From contig JAABSA010000004.1 in the NCBI GenBank assembly GCA_011390635.1, positions 62,001 through 126,000 of the forward strand: 64,000 nucleotides of DNA. The letters are read 5' to 3'. Position numbers and translations under genes: made by a program. The notes below the pieces were generated by a model. That model did no database searches. It was not told where the DNA came from and saw only the letters and a program-made list of their open reading frames with translations. Source of the DNA: Desulfotignum sp. GTDB taxonomy: Bacteria > Desulfobacterota > Desulfobacteria > Desulfobacterales > Desulfobacteraceae. Shown piece by piece: positions 22,995 through 31,863 of the stretch. How positions within the stretch are numbered: the first letter of the stretch is position 1; each line of letters begins with the position of its first letter.

Positions 22995-23030
22995 CCAAAA
23001 AAGGCTGCCGTTGCGGGCAGCCTTTTTTGG
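22995..23030 (+). terminator. Perfect rho-independent terminator
   Basis: CCAAAAAAGGCTGCC (22995-23009) and its exact complement (23016-23030) form a 15-bp stem around a 6-base loop, with A-run and T-run arms. It ends the fur-feo transcript and could work in both directions. Confidence 0.93.
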
Positions 23031-23378
23031 AAAAGGAAAAAAAGATGAAAAAATTAACCTGTGGTCAACTTGACATAACTATAATGCAATTGTTTTGCCA
23101 CAGATAATAATTTTTAGATATTTTTTTTATAACTGTCTGAAAACAATATATTTATAAAAATGAAAAAAATTGCTCATTGGCCGAAGCAAGGGAACTTGTC
23201 ACTTTTGCCGGTCCAAAAGTTCAAAATTATAAACCCTTTTCAGGGACCGGCACACAATAAACACATATAATATATTGAAATCATATGCTTTTTGTTGGAT
23301 TTATTATCGTGAACCCGTAAAACCAAATCGTGAACCCGGAAAAACCAAGGATGTGTGAAGTTACACCTGCTGATCATT
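23031..23378. other. 348-base intergenic region with repeats, no gene seen
   Basis: A/T-rich sequence between a terminator and the stop of a response regulator. It contains an inverted repeat, TGCCGGTCC (23206-23214) with GGACCGGCA (23244-23252), and a tandem direct repeat at 23306-23348. TTGACA at 23070 and TATAAT at 23080 are only four bases apart and not a promoter. I see no ORF with a ribosome site. Confidence 0.7.
23306..23348. repeat. Tandem direct repeat, two ~21-base units
   Basis: ATCGTGAACCCGTAAAACC (from 23306) is followed without gap by ATCGTGAACCCGGAAAAACC (from 23327). The units differ by one substitution and one extra A. It lies about 30 bases beyond the 3' end of the response regulator gene. 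Confidence 0.7.
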
Positions 23379-24767
23379 TTATTCTCTGATGGATAACGCT
23401 TTGTCCAGGTTATATTTTTTTAATTTCTGGTTCAGTCCGCTTTTTCCGATGCCCAGAATTTGTGCGGCTTTTGTCTGGACATTCCCCGATAAATGCATGG
23501 CCCGCTGGATCATGCGTTTTTCAACGGCTGCAAGGGTTTCCGCCAGGCCCACCCCTTCTGGAATGCCTGCCAGATCCAGCGTGCTGCCCTGGGTCTGCCG
23601 AATCTGGGAAGGCAGATCTGCGGGGGTGATACATTCGCTGGATGCAAAAATTACAGCCCTTTCAATGACGTTTTCAAGTTCTCTGACATTTCCGTTCCAG
23701 GGATGGTCACACAGGATCTGGGCGGCATCTCGGCTTATGCCTGTAACCCGGCCCGCAGACCCCGATTCTTGGGAAAATTTTTTGATAAAATGGTGCATCA
23801 GCAAAGGGATGTCTTCCTGGCGCTCCCGCAATGGTGGAATCACCGCTTTTACGACATTCAGACGATAATACAGATCTTCCCGGAAATTTTTTTTTGCAAC
23901 CTCATCTTCAAGTGTTTTATTGGTGGCGGCAATAAGCCGGAAGTCAACGGATATGGAACTGGTGCCCCCTACCCGTTCGATGGTTTTTTCCTGGAGAACC
24001 CGCAGGAGTTTTACTTGGAGAGGCATGGGCAGTTCTCCTATTTCATCCAGAAACAAGGTGCCTTTGTCCGCCAGCTCAAACCGGCCTTTTTTCATGGCCG
24101 TAGCACCGGTGAATGCGCCTTTTTCATGGCCGAACAATTCACTTTCCAGCAACGATTGGGCAAACGCCGCGCAATTGACTGCCACCATGGAACTGTCCCT
24201 GCGCAGGCTGTTGTAATGGATGGATTTGGCCACCAGCTCCTTGCCGGTACCGCTTTCTCCTTCCAGAAGAACAGAAGCATTGGTGGGAGACACTTTTTGG
24301 ATAATTTCGTATAGTTTTTGCATGGGCTTGCTTTTGCCTATGATATTGCCAAAATGATAGCGTGTCTGGATGGCATCCCGGAGACGGGCATTTTCCTGGA
24401 CTACCCGGTACATGGATATGGATTTGGCGATGTGGGCAATCAGGGTTTCGTTTTCAAAAGGTTTCAAAATAAAGGTATAAGCCCCTTTGTGCATGGCTTC
24501 CACTGCTTTTTCAACACTGCCGTATGCCGTCATGATGATTACCGGCAGATCAGGTGTGATTTCCTTGATTTTTTCCAAAAGATCAATGCCTGTCATCCCC
24601 GGCATCTTAACATCGGTCAAAACCAGATCAATGACCTGGGATTTGAGCAAATCCAACGCTTCCATGCCGCTGGCAGCGGTGAAAGAAGCATATCCCTCTT
24701 CCTGGAGTACTTCACTTAGAACCAGGCGGTAGTGTTTTTCATCATCAACAATTAATATGGTTTCCAT
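23379..24767 (-). CDS. NtrC-family sigma54-dependent response regulator
   Basis: A 462-residue protein in three parts. A receiver domain has the phosphoacceptor Asp52 in LTDVKMPGMTG. A sigma54-activator AAA+ domain follows, with Walker A GESGTGKE at 170-177, an intact GAFTGA loop at 217-222 and GTLFLDEIGELP. A Fis-type helix-turn-helix closes the protein near 415-455. It would activate sigma54 promoters after phosphorylation by the kinase encoded 12 bases upstream. The pair is divergent from pilM, so control of pili (PilR-like) is possible, but the kinase has a periplasmic sensor more like AtoS/ZraS. The target is unknown. Confidence 0.92.
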   Translation of the reverse strand: METILIVDDEKHYRLVLSEVLQEEGYASFTAASGMEALDLLKSQVIDLVLTDVKMPGMTGIDLLEKIKEITPDLPVIIMTAYGSVEKAVEAMHKGAYTFILKPFENETLIAHIAKSISMYRVVQENARLRDAIQTRYHFGNIIGKSKPMQKLYEIIQKVSPTNASVLLEGESGTGKELVAKSIHYNSLRRDSSMVAVNCAAFAQSLLESELFGHEKGAFTGATAMKKGRFELADKGTLFLDEIGELPMPLQVKLLRVLQEKTIERVGGTSSISVDFRLIAATNKTLEDEVAKKNFREDLYYRLNVVKAVIPPLRERQEDIPLLMHHFIKKFSQESGSAGRVTGISRDAAQILCDHPWNGNVRELENVIERAVIFASSECITPADLPSQIRQTQGSTLDLAGIPEGVGLAETLAAVEKRMIQRAMHLSGNVQTKAAQILGIGKSGLNQKLKKYNLDKALSIRE

Positions 24768-24779
24768 AGAATCGTTATC

Positions 24780-26204
24780 CTAAATTGGCAGGGCAATGTC
24801 AACAACCGTGCCGGACGGCTCTGCATTGGAAATGGTGATGGTCCCGTTGTGGGCTTCTATGATATTTTTCACAATGCCAAGCCCAAGGCCGGTACCGGTA
24901 TCTTTGGTGGTAAAAAACGGGGTCCATATTTTTTTTATCACATCTTCACCAATACCATTGCCATTATCTGCAAACGAAATATACACATTGTGTGCATCAC
25001 ACCGGGTGGAAATGGTTATGGTTCCATTTTTATTCACAGCCTGAAAGCTGTTGATCAGGATATTTAAAAATGCCTGGTAAAGCATATCAGGGTCTGCCTG
25101 CATCGCTGGCATTTTATGGTGAAACTCTCTGGTAATGGAAATCCCCTGTTCCTGGATCTGGGTTCCAAGAAAAGACAGATTTTTTTCAATCACATCAGTA
25201 ATGCTGCAGGGGCGCAGGTTTGCCTGCTTGGGTTTGGCGAAATCCAGAAAATCGGTAATAATGTTATTGAGTCTCCGGGATTCTTCTATGATGATATCGG
25301 GTATATTGGATTCGGCATCCAGCCTGGCCATTTTCTTTTTCATCAACTGGGCCGAGCTTTTGATAATACCAAGAGGATTTCTGATTTCGTGGGAAACGCC
25401 GGCAGTCATTTCTCCGATGGCAGACAGATGCTCTGCCTGGCGCAGTTTTTCCTCCAGACGAAGCCGCTCTTCAGCCCGTTTTTCGATGATTTTTTCCCCA
25501 TGTTTTACAACGAATCGCAGGACAATGAACAAAATAGCCATCACAGCGGCACAGGAGGCTACAATAAGGCCCTGCAGTTTAAATACCTGCTGGTAATCAT
25601 GGGAAATATCTCTGACAATCTCAATGACCCCTATTACTGCTTTTTCTTCGACCCTGGAAAGCTGCATTTCCTGCACCAGAGGGGCAAAGGTAACGATTTT
25701 GGTTTCTTCGGGAAACCAGAACAAAAGTTCAAGAAAACTGCCTTTCTGGATCAATTTAGATGTGGTTTCTTTTTTCATGGCTTTTTCATACAGAACACCG
25801 CCGGCATTTTCCTCGCCAACACGGCTGTTATCAAAGCTGTACCCGATGATATTGTCGGTGCCGTAGATATTGACCATTTCCACATGAAAGCTGTGCAGGG
25901 TGGAGGTAATGACCGCATCTAAAAGCCTGTGTTGTTCCGGCTCCCTCAATTTTATCTCTCCGTATTTAAATGCAACCGGGGCGGCAAACCGTAAAAAGAT
26001 CTGGTGATTCAAGTTTTCCACAAGCAAAGAATTATACTCTTTACTTTTTTCCAAAAGAAGGTTTCTGACCCAATGGGCATTCAATGCGGCAATAACAATG
26101 GTTGCTGTCAGCATGACGATAAGGCTGGAGAAAGTAAATGCCTTGACCAGAACAAAAGGTCTCCCCCCCTGGAAATCGGGTTGGGTTTGGAAAGTTTTTT
26201 TCAC
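24780..26204 (-). CDS. Membrane sensor histidine kinase
   Basis: A 474-residue kinase. Membrane helices at about 20-45 and 215-237 enclose a periplasmic sensor of roughly 170 residues without cysteines. The HisKA H-box is SHEIRNPLG, the phosphorylated His being near residue 270. The HATPase region has ILINSFQAVN, DNGNGIG, FFTTKDTGTGLGL and ends at residue 474. It has no HAMP or PAS domain that I can see. It should phosphorylate the sigma54-type regulator encoded directly downstream. The signal is unknown. The PilS type has six helices and a PAS domain, so this is not a standard PilS. Confidence 0.9.
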   Translation of the reverse strand: MKKTFQTQPDFQGGRPFVLVKAFTFSSLIVMLTATIVIAALNAHWVRNLLLEKSKEYNSLLVENLNHQIFLRFAAPVAFKYGEIKLREPEQHRLLDAVITSTLHSFHVEMVNIYGTDNIIGYSFDNSRVGEENAGGVLYEKAMKKETTSKLIQKGSFLELLFWFPEETKIVTFAPLVQEMQLSRVEEKAVIGVIEIVRDISHDYQQVFKLQGLIVASCAAVMAILFIVLRFVVKHGEKIIEKRAEERLRLEEKLRQAEHLSAIGEMTAGVSHEIRNPLGIIKSSAQLMKKKMARLDAESNIPDIIIEESRRLNNIITDFLDFAKPKQANLRPCSITDVIEKNLSFLGTQIQEQGISITREFHHKMPAMQADPDMLYQAFLNILINSFQAVNKNGTITISTRCDAHNVYISFADNGNGIGEDVIKKIWTPFFTTKDTGTGLGLGIVKNIIEAHNGTITISNAEPSGTVVDIALPI

Positions 26205-26257
26205 AATTTTCCTTTATTTATGTAATAAATTTCATCTTTATTTTGTTTTTTGGTTTG

Positions 26258-26321
26258 ACAAATGGATATCATTTGTTTATTCAAGTATAAAACATATGAT
26301 AATACTTGACATTCCAAGTAT
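26258..26321. promoter_or_regulatory. Operator-like dyads between the kinase gene and pilM
   Basis: ACAAAT-N7-ATTTGT spans 26258-26276. The heptamer CAAGTAT occurs at 26282-26288 and 26315-26321, with its complement ATACTTG at 26302-26308, giving a perfect ATACTTG-N6-CAAGTAT palindrome. TTGACA hexamers overlap at 26255-26260 and 26306-26311, but neither has a good -10 partner. Confidence 0.45.
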
Positions 26322-26435
26322 TTCGTATCAGAGTATAGTAATATTGGTGCAGGTTATCAACATAAAAAAAACAGGGAACGGGCCGCCTGAACATTGCATG
26401 CAATAATATATCTGAAGATGTAAGGATGAACGGCT

Positions 26436-27494
26436 ATGGTATTTAGTAAAAAAGATCATCTCGTAGGTCTAGATATCGGATCTTCCTTCATCAAGGTTGC
26501 TGAGCTTCAGATATCCCCCAAAAAGAAAATTTTGAAAAAATTCGGCATAACACCGCTTGCACCCGGGGCCATTGTGGATGGTCGCATCATGGACGTTGAA
26601 ACAGTGGCAAAAACCATCCGTGCCTTGTTCCGGTCCCAGAAAATTCGAAAAAAAGATGTGGCCATTTCAACAGGCGGTCATTCCGTGGTCATCAAGACCA
26701 TCAACACGGCGAAAGTCTCTGAAAAAAACCTCCAGGAAAGCATCATGGCCGAGGCGGAACAGTATATCCCCTATGATATCGAGGATGTCAATATTGACTA
26801 CCAGATCCTGGGGGAAAGCCAGTTTTCTCCGGACCAGATGAATGTGCTGCTGGTGGCAGTCAAAAAAGATATCGTTGCTGAATACATGGATCTGACAACC
26901 ATGGCAGGCCTGAATGCCAAAATTATTGACGTGGATACATTTGCGTTGCAAAATATTTATGAAACCCTTCCCGATCAGAATCCGGAGGACATAGTCCTTC
27001 TACTGGATGTGGGGGCATCAAAGACATCACTCAATATTCTCAAGGACAACGCCTCCATGATGATGCGAGATAACGATTCAGGCATCCACCAGCTCCTTGA
27101 AAAAATAAGCACCCAGTTTGAAACCGATATCCAGGGGGCTGAAAAAATATTGCAGGCCCCTGTGGCAAATGCGCCGGATCCCAGGCGCATGACAATGATG
27201 TTACATGAGGTTGCCAATGCCTGGTGTTCAGAAATCTGTGAGGTGGTCAATACGTTTCAGTCCAATACCAATGATACACTGGTTACAAAAGTTGTATTGA
27301 GCGGCGGGGGAAATTATATCCCCGGATTTGCAGACAACATCAGATCGGAACTGGAGGCTGAAGTGTTCACCATTGCTCCCTTCACGGGATTGCAAGTGGA
27401 CGAAAAAAAATTTTCATCCACATTCATATCCCGGGTCGGTCCCCAGGCGCCCATTGCGTTGGGGCTTGCCTTGAGAAGGGTGGATGATAAATGA
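26436..27494 (+). CDS. pilM: Type IV pilus assembly protein PilM
   Basis: The 352-residue protein is an actin-like ATPase of the inner-face pilus platform. The phosphate-1 segment LVGLDIGSSFIKVAEL is at the N-terminus, VLLLDVGASKTSLNI is in the middle, and LSGGGNYIPGFADNI is the adenosine motif near 290-305. PilM binds the cytoplasmic tail of PilN and aligns the PilNOP complex with the secretin. TAAGGA (26421-26426) sits nine bases ahead. Its stop overlaps the pilN start (ATGA). First gene of pilMNOPQ. Confidence 0.96.
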   Translation: MVFSKKDHLVGLDIGSSFIKVAELQISPKKKILKKFGITPLAPGAIVDGRIMDVETVAKTIRALFRSQKIRKKDVAISTGGHSVVIKTINTAKVSEKNLQESIMAEAEQYIPYDIEDVNIDYQILGESQFSPDQMNVLLVAVKKDIVAEYMDLTTMAGLNAKIIDVDTFALQNIYETLPDQNPEDIVLLLDVGASKTSLNILKDNASMMMRDNDSGIHQLLEKISTQFETDIQGAEKILQAPVANAPDPRRMTMMLHEVANAWCSEICEVVNTFQSNTNDTLVTKVVLSGGGNYIPGFADNIRSELEAEVFTIAPFTGLQVDEKKFSSTFISRVGPQAPIALGLALRRVDDK

Positions 27495-28066
27495 TACGCA
27501 TTAATTTATTGCCTTTCAGGCTGGCCAGGAAGAAAGAAAATATCCGTCGACAGGTATCGATATTTTTTCTTTCCATTCTTTTGCTGGTGTCGGTATTAAC
27601 CTGGTACACCCTGGGTATAAAAAATGCCATTGAAGAAAAACAGCGTGAAACCGATCGTGTAAATGCCCAAATCGCCATTTACAAGGAAAAAGCCGACAGG
27701 GTTTCTGAGATTCAAAAACGCCTCAAGATCCTGGAAGATAAATTACAAATAGTTGAATCTCTCAAACAAAAAAGAGATGAGCAGCTGGTACTTTTAGAAG
27801 ATCTTCAGGTGCGCCTGGTACCTGAACAGATGTGGATTGAAACCCTTGATGCTGATGAAAGATCCGTGACGTTGACGGGCATTGCCTTTGACAACCCAAC
27901 CATAGCAAATTTCATGAAACGCCTGGAGGCATCGAATCTTTTCCAGGAAATCGATCTGAAACAGACCAGAATAAAAAAATTTGACGAGGGCACCAACTTG
28001 AAAGCGTTTGAGTTGAAGTGTCAAAAACGTTCTGTCACAGCGGAAACAACTGCAAAAGGTACATAA
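27491..28066 (+). CDS. pilN: Type IV pilus assembly protein PilN
   Basis: The 191-residue protein opens MIRINLLPFR, the conserved cytoplasmic PilN peptide that docks on PilM. One membrane helix spans about 22-42, a coiled coil follows to about 95, and a ferredoxin-like periplasmic domain reaches the end. PilN dimerises with PilO to form the alignment complex between the inner membrane platform and PilP/PilQ. It overlaps pilM by four bases and pilO by one base. Confidence 0.95.
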   Translation: MIRINLLPFRLARKKENIRRQVSIFFLSILLLVSVLTWYTLGIKNAIEEKQRETDRVNAQIAIYKEKADRVSEIQKRLKILEDKLQIVESLKQKRDEQLVLLEDLQVRLVPEQMWIETLDADERSVTLTGIAFDNPTIANFMKRLEASNLFQEIDLKQTRIKKFDEGTNLKAFELKCQKRSVTAETTAKGT

Positions 28067-28725
28067 TGGCTGAAGGAAAAAAACCAACCAGGTCGGACAA
28101 GATAAAAACACAGACCAGCAAAATGTTTGAAAGTGTGGGTCAATTGAGCCGGCTTCAGCGTTTGCTGATCTGCCTTGTCACCTTTGCAGTAATCGGGGGC
28201 GGCTATTATTACTTTATTTTTATGCCGGAACACCGGAAACTGCAGCAGGTCACAAAGGTTTTTCAAGCCCAGTCCAACAAATTGGATGTCGTGAAACGCC
28301 AGGCCAGTGATCTGGAAAAATGGGAAGCCAAAATGACCGAGGTGGAACAGGCATTTTACGTTGCCACCAGGGCGTTGCCTGATAAAAAAGAAGTTCCTTC
28401 CCTTTTGACGGAAATATCAGTTGCCGGCAGCAATGCAGGTCTTACTTTTTTGCTGTTTCAGCCTGAACCAGCAGTGAACAAAGAGTTTTATAATGAAATT
28501 CCATTGTCCATGAAAGTAGAAGGAAATTACCTTCAGATTGCGGATTTCTTTTTTCAGGTATCCAGACTGAACAGGATTGTCAACATTAAAAATATCTCCA
28601 TGAGAAAAAACAAAACCATCCCGGACATAATAGACATGAGCTGCAGTGCGGTTACCTATATGTTTGTGGAAGCTGTCCAGGAACAAAAACCAGACAAAAA
28701 GAAACAAAAGGGCAAGAAAGGCTGA
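28066..28725 (+). CDS. pilO: Type IV pilus assembly protein PilO
   Basis: The 219-residue protein has a short cytoplasmic start, a membrane helix at about 42-62 (LLICLVTFAVIGGGYYYFI), a coiled coil and a periplasmic ferredoxin-like domain containing ADFFFQVSRLNRIVNIKNI, typical of PilO. The ATG at 28066 shares a base with the pilN stop (TAATG); 48 bases of upstream frame lie inside pilN and were excluded. The C-terminus is Lys-rich. It pairs with PilN. Confidence 0.94.
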   Translation: MAEGKKPTRSDKIKTQTSKMFESVGQLSRLQRLLICLVTFAVIGGGYYYFIFMPEHRKLQQVTKVFQAQSNKLDVVKRQASDLEKWEAKMTEVEQAFYVATRALPDKKEVPSLLTEISVAGSNAGLTFLLFQPEPAVNKEFYNEIPLSMKVEGNYLQIADFFFQVSRLNRIVNIKNISMRKNKTIPDIIDMSCSAVTYMFVEAVQEQKPDKKKQKGKKG

Positions 28726-28736
28726 TGTAAGAAATT

Positions 28737-29489
28737 ATGAAAAATCAGGGGAATCAGAGAAATAGATGGATGATACTTGTCTGCACAGTGCTGGTGATGC
28801 TGATTTCGTCATGTGAAAAACCAGCCAAGAAAGAATCCCGACAGCCATCTTCTCCTGTTGTTTCAAAGTCGATACCCCAGCAGCAGCCGTCTGAAAACTC
28901 AACAGATCCAAAAAAAGCGGTATCGCCCCAGGCTTCCGCTGTGAACCTTACCGTGTCCACACCAGCAGATCCTTCCGGGGAAAAAATCCCTGTAAAAAAT
29001 GACAAAAATCTGCAAAATGAAGACAAAAAAATTCCGGGACAGGTGCCTGAAACACTGGTAAAGCTGGAACAGGCTGGTATGGCTGCGACCCTTTCTTTTA
29101 CAGATACTGCGATCCGGGAATATGCTGCCAAAAGCGCGTTGGATCCGTTTAAGCCGCTGATTCAGGAGAAAAAGGAAACCAGCGCCCCTGAAATTCAAAA
29201 ACCGAATAAACCTTTGCGGATGTTGACCCCCCTGGAAAAAATGGAATTAAGCCAGATCAAACTGGTCGCAGTTGTGATCATGGAGGACCGCAAAATAGCC
29301 ATGGTTGAAGATGCTACCGGAAAAGGGTATGAGGTGGGCATTGGTACCTACATGGGAAAAAATGAAGGACAGGTCATACAAATCGCATTTGACAGCATTG
29401 TTGTAAAAGAAATTGTAACAGATTATAAAGGCAATGAAACGGCACGCCTCCAGGAAATAAAACTTCATAAAGATGACAGTGGAGAATAA
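28737..29489 (+). CDS. pilP: Type IV pilus lipoprotein PilP
   Basis: A 250-residue lipoprotein. Its signal ends in the lipobox LISSC with Cys26. A long Ser/Pro/Lys-rich linker runs to about 125, then comes the PilP domain (YAAKSALDPFKPL, LEKMELSQIKLVAVV, KGYEVGIGTYMGKNEGQV). PilP links PilNO to the N-domains of PilQ. The linker is longer than in pseudomonads. The pilQ start lies two bases after its stop. Confidence 0.93.
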   Translation: MKNQGNQRNRWMILVCTVLVMLISSCEKPAKKESRQPSSPVVSKSIPQQQPSENSTDPKKAVSPQASAVNLTVSTPADPSGEKIPVKNDKNLQNEDKKIPGQVPETLVKLEQAGMAATLSFTDTAIREYAAKSALDPFKPLIQEKKETSAPEIQKPNKPLRMLTPLEKMELSQIKLVAVVIMEDRKIAMVEDATGKGYEVGIGTYMGKNEGQVIQIAFDSIVVKEIVTDYKGNETARLQEIKLHKDDSGE

Positions 29490-29490
29490 T

Positions 29491-31863
29491 ATGTTTTTTT
29501 TTCGGTTTAACAAGATCAACTATCGGGTTATGGCCAGTGTTCTGATCCTGGCTGGCGCACTTGCAGCCGGGTGCAATTCCCTGAAAACTGAAAAATCCAG
29601 ACCGGTTGATGCCACAGTCCAGGATGATTCCCAGAGCAGTTCTGCCCAGAAAGGCAACCGGATTTATGCGGTTGAATTGCAGCCTTTGGACGAAAATATG
29701 GGTATTCTTATCAGGGGCAAAGCCAAACTGGCCTATACCTCTATCAAACAAGATTTCCCTTTTGGTGTGGCTATTTACCTGCCTGAAACCGACATTGAAC
29801 CGAATTTTACGCTTCCAGCTGCTGTGGCAGATCCCGTGGAGTCAGTCAGAGCCGTTTATGCCGACCAGAAGCAGACAACCGCAAAAGTTGAAATTCTGTT
29901 GAACCAGGACATTGCCTATGAGGTCAAAGAGCAGGGAAATGATTTGCAAGTAGTCCTGTTCACGGATCCTGCCAGACAGGTCCATACAGCAGAACAGGCT
30001 GTGAAAGAAACTGCTCCGAAAGCTTGGAAACCGTCCTCGGAAATGCCTGATGCGACAGAAACAATGACGGCAGCACCAGGGGATTCGCACACATCCGCTG
30101 TGATGACCGGTATTTCCTTTGATACGACGGAATCGGGCCATGCACGAATCCAGGTTGATACCAGCCATCCGGTTCAATATGAAACACTATGGCAGAGCCC
30201 GGACCAGCTGGACGTAACATTGTATAATACCCGGATACCCGAACACCATCAGCGGCCTTTGCTGACAAAATATTTTACGGCCGCTGTTGAACGGATACTG
30301 CCCAAACCCGGCCCGGATAATGGCACGGATGCAAAAATTGAAATCATGATCCGGGAAAAAGTGCCCTTCCGAGTGGTACAGAATCAGGACCGGATTTCTC
30401 TGCTCTTTGATCCTGCAACCATTGAACCGCCCCGGTTTGAAAAGCCGGTAACCATGGTATCGGGCGGATCAGACCAAATGAATTCTACAGAAAGTGGTGA
30501 TACACCATCAGCCATGCAGCCGATAATGACACCATCAGTCGGCCAAACTGCATCACCCGGTAACGTGGTGACCCTGGCGGATGAATGGAAAGCGGTTTTA
30601 GGGCAGGACCAGCCTAAATATACCGGAGAAAAGATCAAGCTGGATTTTTATGACACCGATATCAAAAATGTCTTTAGGATACTCAGAAGTGTCAGTGGTT
30701 TAAACTTTGCAGTGGACAAGGATGTACAGGGAAAAGTGACCATGACCCTGGAAAAACCGATTCCCTGGGATCAGGTTTTGGATCTTGTCCTTAAAATGAA
30801 CGGCCTGGGTAAAAAGATGGAAGGCGATGTGGTGCGCATTGCCACCGTGCAGACCCTGAAACAGGAAGAGCAGGATCTTCAGGATGCCATTTCCGCCCGA
30901 AAAAAGAGTCTGGAGCAGAAAAAAAGCCTGGAACCTTTGGTAACAGAATATATACCCATCAATTATTCTTCTGCCCAGACAGATATTCAACCCCATATAA
31001 CGTCTCTTTTGACACCGGACAGGGGCAATATTTCTGTGGACCAGCGTACCAATATGATCATTGTTACCGATACCAGGGAAAAGGTTGACCAGATCCAAAA
31101 AATGATTTATCGCCTGGACACGGTAACCCCCCAGATCATGATCGAGGCCAGGGTGGTCGAGGTAACCAAAGATTTTTCCCAGAGTATCGGCGTAGGATGG
31201 AACCTCACCAATGATGCTGTTATTTCATCCGGATTTGTAAATGATACCAATGTGTCGGTGAACAATCCAACCGGTTCCGGAATAAGTGGAGATTTTTCAT
31301 TTTTCAGATTGTTCGGTTCATCCAGCATGGCCCTGAATGCGAAGCTGGAAGCATCAGAAGCCCAGGGGGATGTCCGGATTGTTTCTTCTCCACGCATACT
31401 GACCCTGGACAACAAAAAAGCCAGGATCAAGCAGGGACTTGAGGTTGCATACCTGGAAAGAGATGATGCCGGCGGCTCCTCGGTGCAGTTTAAAAATGTC
31501 GATCTCCTGCTGGAGGTAACGCCCCACGTGACTCCGGACAAACGGATTTCCCTGCAGGTGTTTTTGACCAAAAATGATATTTCCGGCATCAGTTCCACCG
31601 GTGTGCCCACCCTTGCCACAAATGAGACGGAAACCGAGCTGCTGGTGAACGACAATGATACCGTGGTCATCGGGGGTATTGTCAAAACCACCACAAGCCA
31701 GGATGTAGACGGCCTGCCATTTCTGACAGGAATTCCGATTCTGGGAAATCTGCTTTTTGGTACCACCCGGAAAGAGGACAATCGAAATGAGCTGCTTATT
31801 TTCCTGACCCCATCCATTGTACAATTGGAGCAGAAACGCAATATCAGCCAGTCTGATAATTAA
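29491..31863 (+). CDS. pilQ: Type IV pilus secretin PilQ, predicted lipoprotein
   Basis: A 790-residue outer membrane secretin. After a signal with lipobox LAAGC (Cys near 29) come two AMIN-like regions (about 55-160 and 205-310), a secretin/TonB short N domain (about 385-440, KIKLDFYDTDIKNVFRILRS), an N1 domain (about 490-550) and the secretin core (about 555-780) with VPTLATNETETELLV and a PFLTGIPILGNLF-type motif. It forms the pilus exit pore. GGAG at 29481-29484 supports the start at 29491 over an earlier in-frame ATG inside pilP. Classical PilQ has an ordinary signal peptide; lipidation is inferred from the lipobox. The stop overlaps a convergent gene. Confidence 0.95.
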   Translation: MFFFRFNKINYRVMASVLILAGALAAGCNSLKTEKSRPVDATVQDDSQSSSAQKGNRIYAVELQPLDENMGILIRGKAKLAYTSIKQDFPFGVAIYLPETDIEPNFTLPAAVADPVESVRAVYADQKQTTAKVEILLNQDIAYEVKEQGNDLQVVLFTDPARQVHTAEQAVKETAPKAWKPSSEMPDATETMTAAPGDSHTSAVMTGISFDTTESGHARIQVDTSHPVQYETLWQSPDQLDVTLYNTRIPEHHQRPLLTKYFTAAVERILPKPGPDNGTDAKIEIMIREKVPFRVVQNQDRISLLFDPATIEPPRFEKPVTMVSGGSDQMNSTESGDTPSAMQPIMTPSVGQTASPGNVVTLADEWKAVLGQDQPKYTGEKIKLDFYDTDIKNVFRILRSVSGLNFAVDKDVQGKVTMTLEKPIPWDQVLDLVLKMNGLGKKMEGDVVRIATVQTLKQEEQDLQDAISARKKSLEQKKSLEPLVTEYIPINYSSAQTDIQPHITSLLTPDRGNISVDQRTNMIIVTDTREKVDQIQKMIYRLDTVTPQIMIEARVVEVTKDFSQSIGVGWNLTNDAVISSGFVNDTNVSVNNPTGSGISGDFSFFRLFGSSSMALNAKLEASEAQGDVRIVSSPRILTLDNKKARIKQGLEVAYLERDDAGGSSVQFKNVDLLLEVTPHVTPDKRISLQVFLTKNDISGISSTGVPTLATNETETELLVNDNDTVVIGGIVKTTTSQDVDGLPFLTGIPILGNLLFGTTRKEDNRNELLIFLTPSIVQLEQKRNISQSDN

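Noticed and set aside
23070-23085. TTGACA and TATAAT hexamers in the gap after the feo terminator
   Set aside because: Only four bases separate them, which is impossible for a sigma70 promoter; I found no alternative -35 at the right distance.
26426-26446. Six-codon ORF starting ATGAACGGCTATGG overlapping the pilM start
   Set aside because: It is too short, ends within pilM and uses the pilM ribosome site region.
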